Shown: one piece after another, positions 1-12,200 of the stretch
Layout of the letters: every line of letters begins with the position of its first letter
How positions within the stretch are numbered: position 1 is the first letter of the stretch
Assembly: GCA_964016885.1 (NCBI GenBank)
Contig: OZ024742.1
Coordinates: forward strand, 119,919,870-119,983,869
DNA: 64,000 bases
DNA from: Eledone cirrhosa
Taxonomy: Eukaryota; Mollusca; Cephalopoda; Octopoda; Eledonidae
Direction: 5' to 3'
Notes under the pieces: generated by a model
The model's database searches: none
The model's input: the letters and a program-made list of their open reading frames with translations, nothing else
Told to the model about the DNA's origin: nothing
Translations under genes and position numbers: made by a program

Positions 1-32
1 TATATGTGAGTATGCATGTATTGATGTATATA

Positions 33-59
33 TATAGAGAGATATATATTATTCCTATA

Positions 60-91
<32 letters not shown>

Positions 92-118
92 TCTTCATAT
101 ATATATATATACACACAC
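33..118. repeat. AT/TA-rich microsatellite
   Basis: Run of TA dinucleotides, interrupted by short GA and TTC stretches and ending in a short CA run. Low-complexity DNA with no coding content. Confidence 0.8.
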
Positions 119-3106
119 ACTTATAATATAGGAAGAAATTCTATTTCAATATACTTCTGATACTTTTTAAAGGAAGATATTGTAATGAAAGTTAATATTT
201 TAATACTTATTTTAGTTCATTTGTTTGTTCTCGACATTCCCACATTTTCCTAAATTTATTTAAGATATTATTCATGTATTGTATATTATCTATTTAAACT
301 TATTAGTTACACTCAGAAAACAATTTATGAATTTTGTAAAATACATCCAATCTAGAAAGATTTTTTTTTCTAAGGAAATATGAATATCTTTTGAAATAAT
401 TTTTTGTGGGGGTGTAATATATTCCTGGGCTGTCATATTTGAATGTATGTGAACATAAATCATGAAAAACTACAAATATATCAATCAAGGTGTCTTTATA
501 CACCTTTGATGTCTTGAACGTATGAGCCAGTGATAGCTGTGGCTCTCATGAAACCGTATTCCTTATAGAATTTCAAAAGAGCCACAAATTTTACTGGATA
601 TGACTGTCATAAGTTTACTTGTATTATTGGGACCTAAATATTCATAGTAGATACAAATTCTTACATAAATATATAAACTATATTTCCAATGATCAAATCA
701 ATATGAATGCATTATAATAAGAGTATGATTTGCTTTTTAAACTTAAACTAGAACTATTGACAAGTCAGTCAAACATGTGAAAATTACATCCTAAGATACT
801 TAAAAATTTGGTAAAGGAAACCCACAAAGGAAATAGAGAAACTATATAAAGTAGTGCAAATGATCATTATCTTTATATGCAGCTAATTTATCATTTATTA
901 TCATTTTCTTGAGACATATTTTTGCTGGCATTGTAGATTTAATCTATTCTTGCAAAATAAATTCTTGTTTTTTTTATATAAACACAATTTAGCTATTTTA
1001 ACCATGACACTATATGTGTAATAATTTAAATAGAATGAAGACAATCAATTCATTTTATTTTTGTTTAAATCCAACAAAGCATACAAAAATGTTATAGAAT
1101 AAAATCCTAAACAAACAAATGGTGCCATTTCTCAACCCATGAATATTCTTCCTGCTAATACAAGTATTCCAAATACTCAAATGTTGCTAATTTCTTATGT
1201 GCTCATTTCTACATTAACAATTATGTGAATTGAAATTTTTTAAAAGTTTAACGATAATAGGATTTTGTGACATACTGTATTTTTCTTAAAACATGCCTGT
1301 CATAGTTACAAAAGATACTGTAGAAATTTATTGTTAACTGTTATTTAATCACACAAATGTAGGCTATGTATTTTGGTAGATATGCATGGCAGTCCGTAAT
1401 AAATTAAGAAAAAAATAGTTCTTCTGCTATCAAAAGGTGTTGTTTTAACACACTTTTGATGTAGATTTTAAAAAATAATTTACACTTTGTTAAATTTTTC
1501 CAGTTTTATCAAAAAACTATCTGTACAATGAATATTCATATTTCTGTGACCAACACACATACTTTGTAGTCGTTGCTGAAAGAAATGTTATGTCAGGCTA
1601 AAATTTCCAATGTTCTGTCTTGATAGTTTATCCAAGCAATAGATTCTTCCCAAAATATTGTAAGGGAATACTGGTGCATTGTTTATCAATAATTAATTTT
1701 GGATTGTTTTTATAGTTGTGGAAAAGTGTTATTCAATCTGTATTATTACACCATCACTAACATTGTACAAATACACTTAAGAGTTTAGCCTTTTGTCAGC
1801 CTGTAGTGAATGCTCCCTTTGTAGATTATCTGCACCTTAATTATCTATACATATGGTTCATAATTATACTTTGTTTCCTCTGTATCATTATTGTTAAATA
1901 GATTTTTAAACTTAATCTTTTGATATTTTACTTGCATTGATTTATATACAGCCAACCTGTGTTCTAATTAATATATCTTTTGTTTTTATATCCTTAATAA
2001 CTTCAAAGATTTTTGTTCACCTTAGTTAAGAAAATATTTGAAATAAAAACTCTATGAATGATATAAGGAAACATGAAAGTAATTTTAAATCAGTTATAAT
2101 TTTTACTTGTGACATACAAGAATATATATATTCAGCAACAAAGTTTACATCTAACTAAACATGGAGCTGTATGTAAGCGAGATGCAAAACCCCAGCCTTG
2201 TCTGGAACGTCAGTAGCCCCACTTCAGTACTGACTTGGTTTACAAAGACCTGTCCAACCCTTGCTAACAGAGAAAGTGGATGTTAAATGATGATGATCAA
2301 TTGCACTGTTGATCAAAATATATTACTTATAACACCAGTAATATAAACACCTTAGGTTGTGTTTATAGTACTTCTTACTGGTGATTTAATTTGGACTATT
2401 ATATGAAAATTTAAATCATGTCATTCTTCATATATTTCATTAACCTAGTGGCTTTAATATATATTTTTCAAAATTTAATATATTTTTCTTTTCTTTTCTT
2501 TTAACTTGCAATATTTTATTATTCTTTCTTGCATATCAGAGAAAACTTTCTCAGAAACAGAGTGAAACTCAGTTGATAAATGAACCATGTGCAAATGATT
2601 TTAGAATCATTGTGTTTATGGATAGGTAATCAAATTTCAGCTTGTGTAAGTTAACTACTTGGTGAAGAAAGATTAAGATATCTCATAGAAACAATCAATT
2701 TGATTGTAAAATGTTGCTAAAAATTAAAATACTACAGTTTCAAATTATCAGTTATTTAATCAAGAACATTTCATTTACATTTTTATTTTGAAATTGTTAT
2801 TTGGTTTGTTGTTTATTGAATTACCTTATTAAAAATTGGTTGGTTTGGTTGAATGTTCTATAAATGCTGATTTTGAAGAAAATTTCTGGTAAATATTACC
2901 ATAGAAAAAGGAGTCTTCAAAAGAAGTAAATTTTACTGTGTTATATTTTCTTAATAAAATATAATTTGCATGTTCATTGATTTTTGTCATTTTTTTAAAT
3001 ATATATTGTTTGTTAATTTTTTTAATTTTAATTACTTAAATAAAAATCAAAGGAATGTGTAAATCAGATTTGAATTATATTAGTTGGTTACAGTTTGATA
3101 ACTGGA
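119..3106. other. 3' flank of the GSS gene, including probable 3' UTR
   Basis: AT-rich sequence downstream (in gene direction) of the GSS stop codon. On the minus strand several AATAAA-type signals are possible, for example near 2811 (TTTATT on the plus strand), but none can be chosen from sequence alone. Apart from a short GATGAT-tailed repeat at 2161-2300 I see no gene, RNA or mobile element here. A 66-codon frame at 303-503 has no recognisable content. Confidence 0.5.
2161..2300 (+). repeat. GATGAT-tailed dispersed repeat
   Basis: Degenerate copy of the family that ends in a conserved 'ggaagatggacgttaaa' block followed by (GAT)n. Here the end reads 'gtggatgttaaatgatgatg'. The preceding part (paired 'acctgtccaacccttgcta') matches the body of the same family. 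Confidence 0.6.
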
Positions 3107-3230
3107 TTAAACTAAATAAGGAGAATCCATGGCAGCAAAGCCAGCAGCAATACCTCCTTCATCCACACCAAGAACTTTAGTCCGCATTAAATGCCCAACT
3201 TGTTTGTTCATATGGATATTTTGTTCATCT
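3107..3230 (-). CDS. GSS: GSS coding exon 12 (C-terminus, alanine-rich lid)
   Basis: Residues 448-488 and the TAA stop at 3109-3107. DEQNIHMNKQVGHLMRTKV is followed by DEGGIAAGFAAMDSPYLV, the lid that closes over ATP and substrates; Arg464 and Lys466 correspond to conserved ligands. Acceptor 'tctttttcag'. The ending SPYLV matches NPYPV in human. Confidence 0.97.
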
Positions 3231-6200
3231 CTGAAAAAGAAAATGGAATATATATTTTTGTGTCAAATATTGAGTAGGAGACAATTTTCTTTAAAAATAC
3301 AATAGTATATATAGCAACCATTCAATTTTCCTTTTATTCTTGCAGAGTTTAACAATTAATATCTAATCAATAATATATATATATTGCTATATTTTCATTG
3401 AAATTAACAATAATATACATTTATCACCAGGGAGAAATCTAAAAAAAAAAACAGATCCTTTGCATTTTTTATTTTGGTAGTGAAAGTCCTCAGTAGACAA
3501 ATGGATATAAAGTCTACTCTGGCACCTCAACACCTTGCTAATCAAACTTTTCCAAGAACAAGCCTTTCCATTATTATTGGACCCATTTATGGTGCATGTC
3601 TTTAAGATCCAATACATTATGTAACAAAGTTACTGCAATAGAAAATTAAATTGAAATTCCAAACAATATCAGTTTTTAAATTACTTTTCTTGAAAAATAA
3701 AATTGTTGAATTCATCTTTTTCATATTGAAGAGCTTGAATTATTAATATTTAAATATTTTTAGCAGAATAACATCAATATTAAAATTTATAGCAACAAAA
3801 TTCTTAGTAGAATTAGTTGGTAATTACAGGACAACAGTTTTAAATACATGAACATATTTTGACAGAAATTTACAATTCATAAATAGAAAAAGTAAGTGAA
3901 AGATCAGTATATTTCAGCTTCACTCTGTGGATAAAATGGTGAACAACCAGTGACACCCATTGCATTAACCGCTATAGCTTGCAGGGCTCCTTCCTCAGGT
4001 GGGATATACTTCTCCCAATTTTGTGGAAGAAAACTAATTCAGAGACTACGGACACTGGCACAAAAAAGAATTTTCTTTTCATGAACTCAACAAAACTATG
4101 TAGGGCTTAATGTTTGAATCTCATCCACTTTTCAGAAGGCAGAGTTAATTCTGTTAATGCTTACCCAATAATAACTCCATAAATTCCAAGTTCACTGACA
4201 ACATCAACAATATCACTTGCTTTTTCAAAAAGTAATACATTTTTCTGTGAGAAAGGGAAGATTCTTTTCATCAAAATGTAAGCCATTCTCTCAGAAGAGT
4301 CTTTAATTTTAGACAGATATTCTTTGATATCTTCATTATAGATGTTATTACCTACAAGAAAATATACAAATTTAATGAATATTCGAAACACAATTATTAT
4401 TTTGAAATTTTAATTCATAAAATCTTACAACACAATTGATTTAGAAAAAAGAAAGAATGAAATACTCAAATATATTTTATAGTATTTCAGATATAGCAAC
4501 TATGCCAAACAAAGGGTTCAGAGAGCCCTTTACTTGTGTCAAAGACTTGACAACCTCCTTAGTGCTGTGGCTCCACAATAAAATGCACCTGTCAACACTT
4601 TCTAGCAGGAAAAATGGGTATCAAATGATGATTATATATATATATATATATATATACATACACACCCATGCTAGCGTGGAAGATGGACGTTAAACGATGA
4701 TGATGATGATATGTGTATCTGACACCAATTTACATTGGTGAGATAACAAAACTGGTGCTTTAAGAAGTCCCTTGTATCCAGTTAGTAACCCCCTTGTCAA
4801 TCTCACTAGGAACCAGTGATTCACTTATTTCCCAAACAATAATTTGAAATAAGTAAAAATAAGCACATCAGCTTTTCAACAATAAAAAAGGCATATTTGT
4901 CAAAACAAAAAAAAAAGAAGCACCAATCATATGGCTAGTCAAAGATAGAACAGTTCCCTAAAGAAAGGATAAAAATATGCAATGTATGACAAATTCCATA
5001 TATTATTCATCCAACAACTACAACTTTGACTTTTGTCAGGCACAAAGACAGATATGCCACATATCCTACTAAGTCATAACATATTTAATAGTTTGTTGCT
5101 TTCAACATACCAGTAATTATCTCTGTTGCTTTTAACATATCAGCAAATTATCTCTGATGGATTTATTTTGTCAAGATCGTACGACAATATAAACAGAATA
5201 CAGAAATGAAAGTGTGGCTGAAAATGTCTACCTTGTGGTAGCTGGTATAACATGAACTTAATGAGAAATGGGCACAACAACCATCACATGTAGTGCATAA
5301 TCAGAAACCTGATGCTGAGTATTAATGTGAGTTTCCTGAGGGCAAAATAGGGAATTAACTCAACACTGCAAATTAATAAATCATCAATTTTACATTGATA
5401 CTGCTACATACAGTAATAACTTCTTCCTGACACCCTTAACATTATCAACCATCTTGCCAACAACAACCCTGAGCACTTTTTTGAATTCTGTGTGTCTAAC
5501 ACCTGTAGATATGCCTACAAAGTCAGAAAACAGCACAGCTCCCCTGACTTTATGAAACATTTTTTCATGCTCAAAGTTGCTGAAGTATGGAACAAACTAC
5601 CTGCATCAGTTGTTATCCTTTAAGACCTCCATGCTCCCTGAAATTCGCCAACACTACACCTGATCTTCCTCCATACACATAGTCATGATATACACACAGA
5701 TGTGTGTATATCATGACTCATACACTGTTCACTTTCCTGACATTTGTACATTATTCTATGTACTATACATGCACCTTTGATGAGTTGTAGTGCACCTGGG
5801 CACTGCATACAATAATTTCATTATTATCATTATTATTATAACCTACATTTACTATTTTCATTTAGGTGGAATTGACTGTTTAATCATTTTGTGTCCATAT
5901 ACATTTAAATAAATTTTGAAAATAATATTTTGGAGGATTCAGTGAAATAAGGATGGACTGTTTTAATTTAAATATGAATTCTTTAAAACAAGAAGTGGTC
6001 TTAGTTGAGTTGGTATCAAAAGGGTTAAAAGTTAAGTAACTTAGCCAGAGACGATGCAGAACTAAAGATAGATGCACCAGAGCTAAGGATAGATGGCACC
6101 AACCTCTCTATTAAATGTATATACCCTATAAACTACTCCAGCAATGCACAACCTTTCTCAGAAGGTGGACCACAAAATTCATGAGGAAGATTTCAGGGAC

Positions 6201-9200
6201 CATTAGGCAACACAGTAGATCATAAAATATACCATGGACCATCACAACTTTAGTGTAAATCCCTGGACTATCTGGTACACATTGTGCATCACTAGACTAG
6301 TCCATCACCACAGTCATGAATGGAATATATCTATTCTTTAAATAATCTTTTCATGAGTATACTTTGTGAGCTTTAAGAGCTAAAAATGTCAATATAAATA
6401 AACTGGCTTAATGTAAGCCTACAAAACATTGTTACCCCATCATTACTTTTATCAGTGGGTGCAGGCATACTGAGTAGTTAAGAAGTTTGCTTTGTAATCA
6501 TGAGTTTCAAGGTTCAATCCCACTGCATGGCTTCATGGCCAAGTATCTTTACCATAGCCTTGAGTTGACCCAGACTTTGTGAGTTGAATTAGGTAGATAG
6601 AAACTGTATGGAAGCCTGTTGGATGGTCTATACCAGCAATTTAAAGGTCTGGCCTTGTCACATATTGTGTCATGTTGACTCTGCCTGAGAATTATATTAA
6701 GGGTACACATGTCTATGGTATACTTCAACCATTTAAACATTAATTCATGAGATGAGTGTTCAGTTGATAGAATGACTGAATTCTCACCTTTGAAACCAAG
6801 GGAGGGCCTTTATCAGTGTCAGCATTTTACTGTTTGTTGATTTTGGTCAACTCCAGTATTATCTCACACCATGCCCCACTTCATATCATTTATTTGTATT
6901 ACATGTCTATGAAAGTGCATTTGTCTTTTTTGTACATTAAATACATCAGTCAGCAACTTTGATACTCAAGCTATCTCAGCTCATTGGGCTTAATCTGTTG
7001 CTCAAATTCATATCTTTTATTAATTTTTGTGGAAAAAAAGACAAACTATTGTAAATATTATTAAAAAATAATTAAATAAAGTAATGACTTTTAGTTAATG
7101 CTTACCTCCACCTTCTCTCTGCGGTTTCAACACATAACTGGAAGGGTTTTCAAGTGCCATACTGACAGCTTCCTCTCCTTCAGGAGTCTTACAGAACATT
7201 TAAAAAAAATAAATAAATAAAATATAACTTTCTCTTTGTTTTTGTATTTGTTTAACAATACTCTTCATGCAAAATCATTTGTTGAAACAGATATTATACT
7301 TTGGAAGGGTCATATTGTCAATAAAAACACATGCACCAGTTGGATTTTTACTTCAGTTTTATTATTAGTTAGGTATGGTTATTTGTCATCTGTTTACTAA
7401 ACTAATGGCAGAATGAATTACTGACCTAATTAATTATAATTGAAATGAAGCTGGTGCATGTTTTTTATTGGCAACATAAGCCTCCTAAAGTACCTTTCTC
7501 TTACAGTGTCTTGTAAAAAGAAATTAATTCTAAATCTAAACATAAAGCTTTCACATTAGTAGTGTACATTGTTTATAAATTCTTTTGATGCCAACCTAGC
7601 CAAAAACATATTGGATTCTATGAAACAAAACCACCAATTTTAAAGGGTTCCTATTTATATTAAAAGCATACAACATAACTTTATATAAGAACCATATATT
7701 TAGTTGCTATCTTAGTAATGATATAACTTTAATTTTAGTAAATCCCTCCAAATACTTCATTAATTAATTGAAATGGAGTAGAATATTTCATTAGAAATAT
7801 GGTCACTAGAGGGTTAAAGAGTATAACGTATCTTTTTTTAAATCTTTGTCTATTATAAAACTTGGAAGAACAAGCCTCTTTTAGATATGAATAATTTGTT
7901 AGGAAATAGATAGCTATGAAATATTACAATTTGGTCCAGAAAAGCAAACCTGTTATCTTTTCAGACTAACACAGGCTCTGCTGCACTTTGGGCTGAGGAG
8001 GGTAAACTCTCCAAATATCGGTCACTCTCCAACAGGTTTCCAGTCAAGCTTGTAGCTGTGGAAACTTCTGGTGTCCTTAAACCTAGGACCACCTCCCTAC
8101 TTATCATCATCGGTGCAGAATTGGCTAGCCACAGGTGTGAGCCTTGCGAGCTGGAATGGCTCTTCCAGCCCATCTCCCTCACCATCGTCTGGGGAAACGC
8201 CTTCTCTATTCTGTCCGCCGGAGCTGCGGAGTGGCCAGCATGTGGGACCCCATTTGCTCATAATAGTGAGAGATGGGGAGGGTTGGAGGGATGGAGGTGA
8301 TGACAGTGGGAGTTTGGTTTCTCTGTGTTCTGACCTGGTGTACATGTATGTGTAATTTTACACTTATTTTCCAAGAAAAGACGTTATCGTGTATCATCAT
8401 CATCATCGTTTAACGTCCGTGTTCCACGCTTGCATGGGTTTGGACGGGGGTTTTTCCACTTGAGGCAAGAGTGATTGTCTTGCTCGCATAGGACTGTCTG
8501 GCAGGTTTTCTACAGTTGGATGCCCTTCCTAACACCAACCACATTTACAGTGTGGGTCTGGGAGGTTTTTACTGTGTTACCTACACGGCCACATTACAGC
8601 GTGGACTGTGTGTTTTTTTGTCGTGACACCTACACGATCTCATTTGTTTGTATATATATATATATTGATAAAATACCTGAGCAGTTTAACAAATCATTCA
8701 TAATTGATAAAATACCTGAGCAGTTTAACAAATCATTCATAATTGATAAAATACCTGAGCAGTTTAACAAATCGTTCATAATTGATAAAATACCTGAGCA
8801 GTTTAACAAATCATTCATAATTGATAAAATACCTGAGCAGTTTAACAAATCATTCATAATTGATAAAATACCTGAGCAGTTTAACAAATCGTTCATAATT
8901 GATAAAATACCTGAGCAGTTTAACAAATCATTCATAATTGATAAAATACCTGAGCAGTTTAACAAATCATTCATAATTGATAAAATACCTGAGCAGTTTA
9001 ACAAATCATTCATAATTGATAAAATACCTGAGCAGTTTAACAAATCGTTCATAATTGATAAAATACCTGAGCAGTTTAACAAATCATTCATAATTGATAA
9101 AATACCTGAGCAGTTTAACAAATCATTCATAATTGATAAAATACCTGAGCAGTTTAACAAATCGTTCATAATTGATAAAATACCTGAGCAGTTTAACAAA

Positions 9201-12200
9201 TCGTTCATAATTGATAAAATACCTGAGCAGTTTAACAAATCGTTCATAATTGATAAAATACCTGAGCAGTTTAACAAATCGTTCATAATTGATAAAATAC
9301 CTGAGCAGTTTAACAAATCGTTCATAATTGATAAAATACCTGAGCAGTTTAACAAAATCTAAATTATCAGATAGAATTTTAATACAGCTGCTAAAAATTG
9401 TTAAAGATTTTTTTTTTTTTTTTTTAAAGTTAAGTAAAATGCAAAGCATCAAAAGCTAGAAAGTTATAAATATGAATCCATATTATAAATGGAAGTCTTA
9501 AAATATTGTAAAAGTCACATACAACCATATCTTAAATAGGGAAGTTTTAAATTATTCTAGAAGTGACATATTACCATATTTTAAATGGGGAAGTCTTAAA
9601 TTATTCTAGAAGTGACATATTACCATATTTTAAATGGGGAAGTCTTAGATTATTCTAGAAGTGACATATTACCATATTTTAAATGGGGAAGTCTTAAATT
9701 ATTCTAAAAGTGCGATATTACCATATTTTAAATGGGGAAGTCTTAGATTATTCTAGAAGTGACATATTACCGTATTTTAAATAGGGAAGTCTTAAATTAT
9801 TCTAAAAGTGCGATATTACCGTATTTTAAATAGGGAAGTCTTAGATTATTCTAGAAGTGATATATTACCATATTTTAAATGGGGAAGTCTTAGATTATTC
9901 TAGAAGTGACATATTACCATATTTTAAATGGGGAAGTCTTAAATTATTCTAAAAGTGCGATATTACCATATTTTAAATGGGGAAGTCTTAAATTATTCTA
10001 AAAGTGACATATTACCATTTCCAAGCTGTATTGATCTACAAATGTATTTCTTAACCCCTGCACTCGAGATGAATCTGGAATAAATTTTTCCAAAGCTCCA
10101 GGACGAGATAGCTCCTGCTGAATTTTTTTGGTTCCAGCTAAATGATAATTTATAGATGGGCATTTGATAGCAAATGAAAGTTCAATCATTTTGCGAGTAT
10201 CCCAATCCTGAAAAAAGAGTTAGTTTATGAAGGTCAATAAATCAATCAGTTTTATTTTATCATTCAAGCAATCAACATATTATTTTTCAGAAGTATCATC
10301 TATCAATGTGAGGTCAGAGAAATGGATTGTGAGGTTCATATTTTTCAAGCCTTGTGAATGTAATATGATATAGCAACACCTAGAGTTTGAAACAGATGTG
10401 GTTTTGGTTTCAACAAGAGAGGCAGGCATGGCTATGAGGTTAAGGAGCTTGCTTCACAATCACATGGTTTCAGCTTTAATCCCATTGCACGGCACCTTGG
10501 GCAGGTGTCCTCTACTATAGCTTAGGATGGACTAATACCATGTAGTGGAATTTGGTCGATGGAAACTAGAGAATCATCATCATCATCATCGTTTAACGTC
10601 CATCTTCCACGCTTGCATGGGTTTGGACGGGATTTTTCCCACTTGAGGCAAGATTGGTGGTCCTGCTCGTATAGGACTGTCTGGCAGGGTTTTCTACGGC
10701 TGGATGCCCTTCCTAACACCAACCACGTTTACAGTGTGGACTGGGAGGTTTTTACTGTGTTACCTACACGGCCACATTACAGCGTGGACTGTGTTTTTTT
10801 GTCGTGACACCTACACGACCACTGTATGCTTTTTGTCATGACACCTACACAACCACTTTACAGTGTAGACTGGGCATCCATTGTTGTGGCTCCAAGATGA
10901 CCATTTTATAGTGTGGGTTGGGGACATGGGTGGGGGAGATGCATGGGGAAATAGGGAGGTAGATATAGGGGTGAGGTGATTACAATATGGGAGGTGCATG
11001 GAAAGAAAGGTGGTGCATACATTCTATTCAGTATATTATAGCATTATCAACAATAAATAGACATTTAGATATTTTACCTGTGGTGATTTATAACTAGCAG
11101 GTGAGTAACCATCTCTAAAATATACAACAGCAATTTCTAAACCATTTCTACAAATAAATATAATTGATTATTCAAAAAATGATAACAAAGAAATTAACAT
11201 GAAATAGCACACTTCAAAACTAATGAAATATATGTACAGTTATGAAGTAAAATGAAGTAAAACTTGTTTTTAATTTTTATGGTGTTTACAAACAGATAAG
11301 ATGTGATGAAAATAATTTCACCATTAGAACAAGATGGATAAGGTTTCACAGCGCTAGAATCACTCCTTCATAGTCAGCCTATGAACTTTTCAGTCAACCC
11401 TCATAAGGACATTTGTTAAATAGATTTCTGTTTATAAGCAGCTAAACATTTTATTTAGTAACAAATATAAAATTAGCATCTATGTATGTATATGTGTGAT
11501 ATCTGAATACGTATCCTCCACCTAAACTATTTTACCCTCCACCTCTTGATCCTGACCAACAGGTTGGAGAATATATTACCCCATAGGATAGCAAGGGAGA
11601 TGCGCTGGAACAGCCAATCCACCTCGCAGGGCTCACACCTACGGGTAGCCAACTCCACTATGGTCGCCGTGAGTAGTGATATGGTCCAGGTGAACTATCC
11701 AAAAGTTTGTATAACAAAGGCAATGAACGACTTTACAGCTGCTTAGGCAGGGAAGTGTTCAGTAGTTGGAAAGAATTAGATCCTGTATAACTTTAAATAT
11801 GAATAATGACTAAGTTTTCATTCTGCATTCTTTCTGTCTGATACATTTTCCAATGAAGGTCACTGAGAACTCACTAAGTTAAATAAAATAAGTAATCTAG
11901 ACCAGATTGACACTTTAAGATACTTCAGTGTTCTGAGTTCAATACCTGTCATGGCTAACTTTGTTTTTCAGCTTTGAGGATCAATAAAAACATTTATCAA
12001 AAATATATTGATTTCAATTAAATCCCTACCAATATAATTTGTCCCTCTACATGCTCTGACTACTAAATTGTCAGTGGAAAAATAGCTTACAAAAATTGTA
12101 TTTTATCCTGAAGGATACATTTGAAAGCTTACTACATAAAGGTTGGGTTGAGTCTTCAGTTGTGTCAAGACATGACAACCTCCCTAACACAGGTGCCAAG

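Noticed and set aside
5683..5718. Palindrome with 16-bp arms around 'agat'
   Set aside because: Lies in the 3' region of an L2/CR1-like LINE and is made of TATACACACA-type simple sequence. Probably a chance foldback of a microsatellite-like stretch.
8475..9362. A 295-codon open frame with a 13-residue repeat, and a matching 241-codon minus-strand frame
   Set aside because: Both come from a 39-bp minisatellite (divisible by three, stop-free in those frames) inside a GSS intron. The identical repeats show no codon-level selection and no start or splice context.
9478..10016. CRISPR-like array of regularly spaced repeats
   Set aside because: Eukaryotic genome; units are contiguous with no unique spacers. 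It is a minisatellite.
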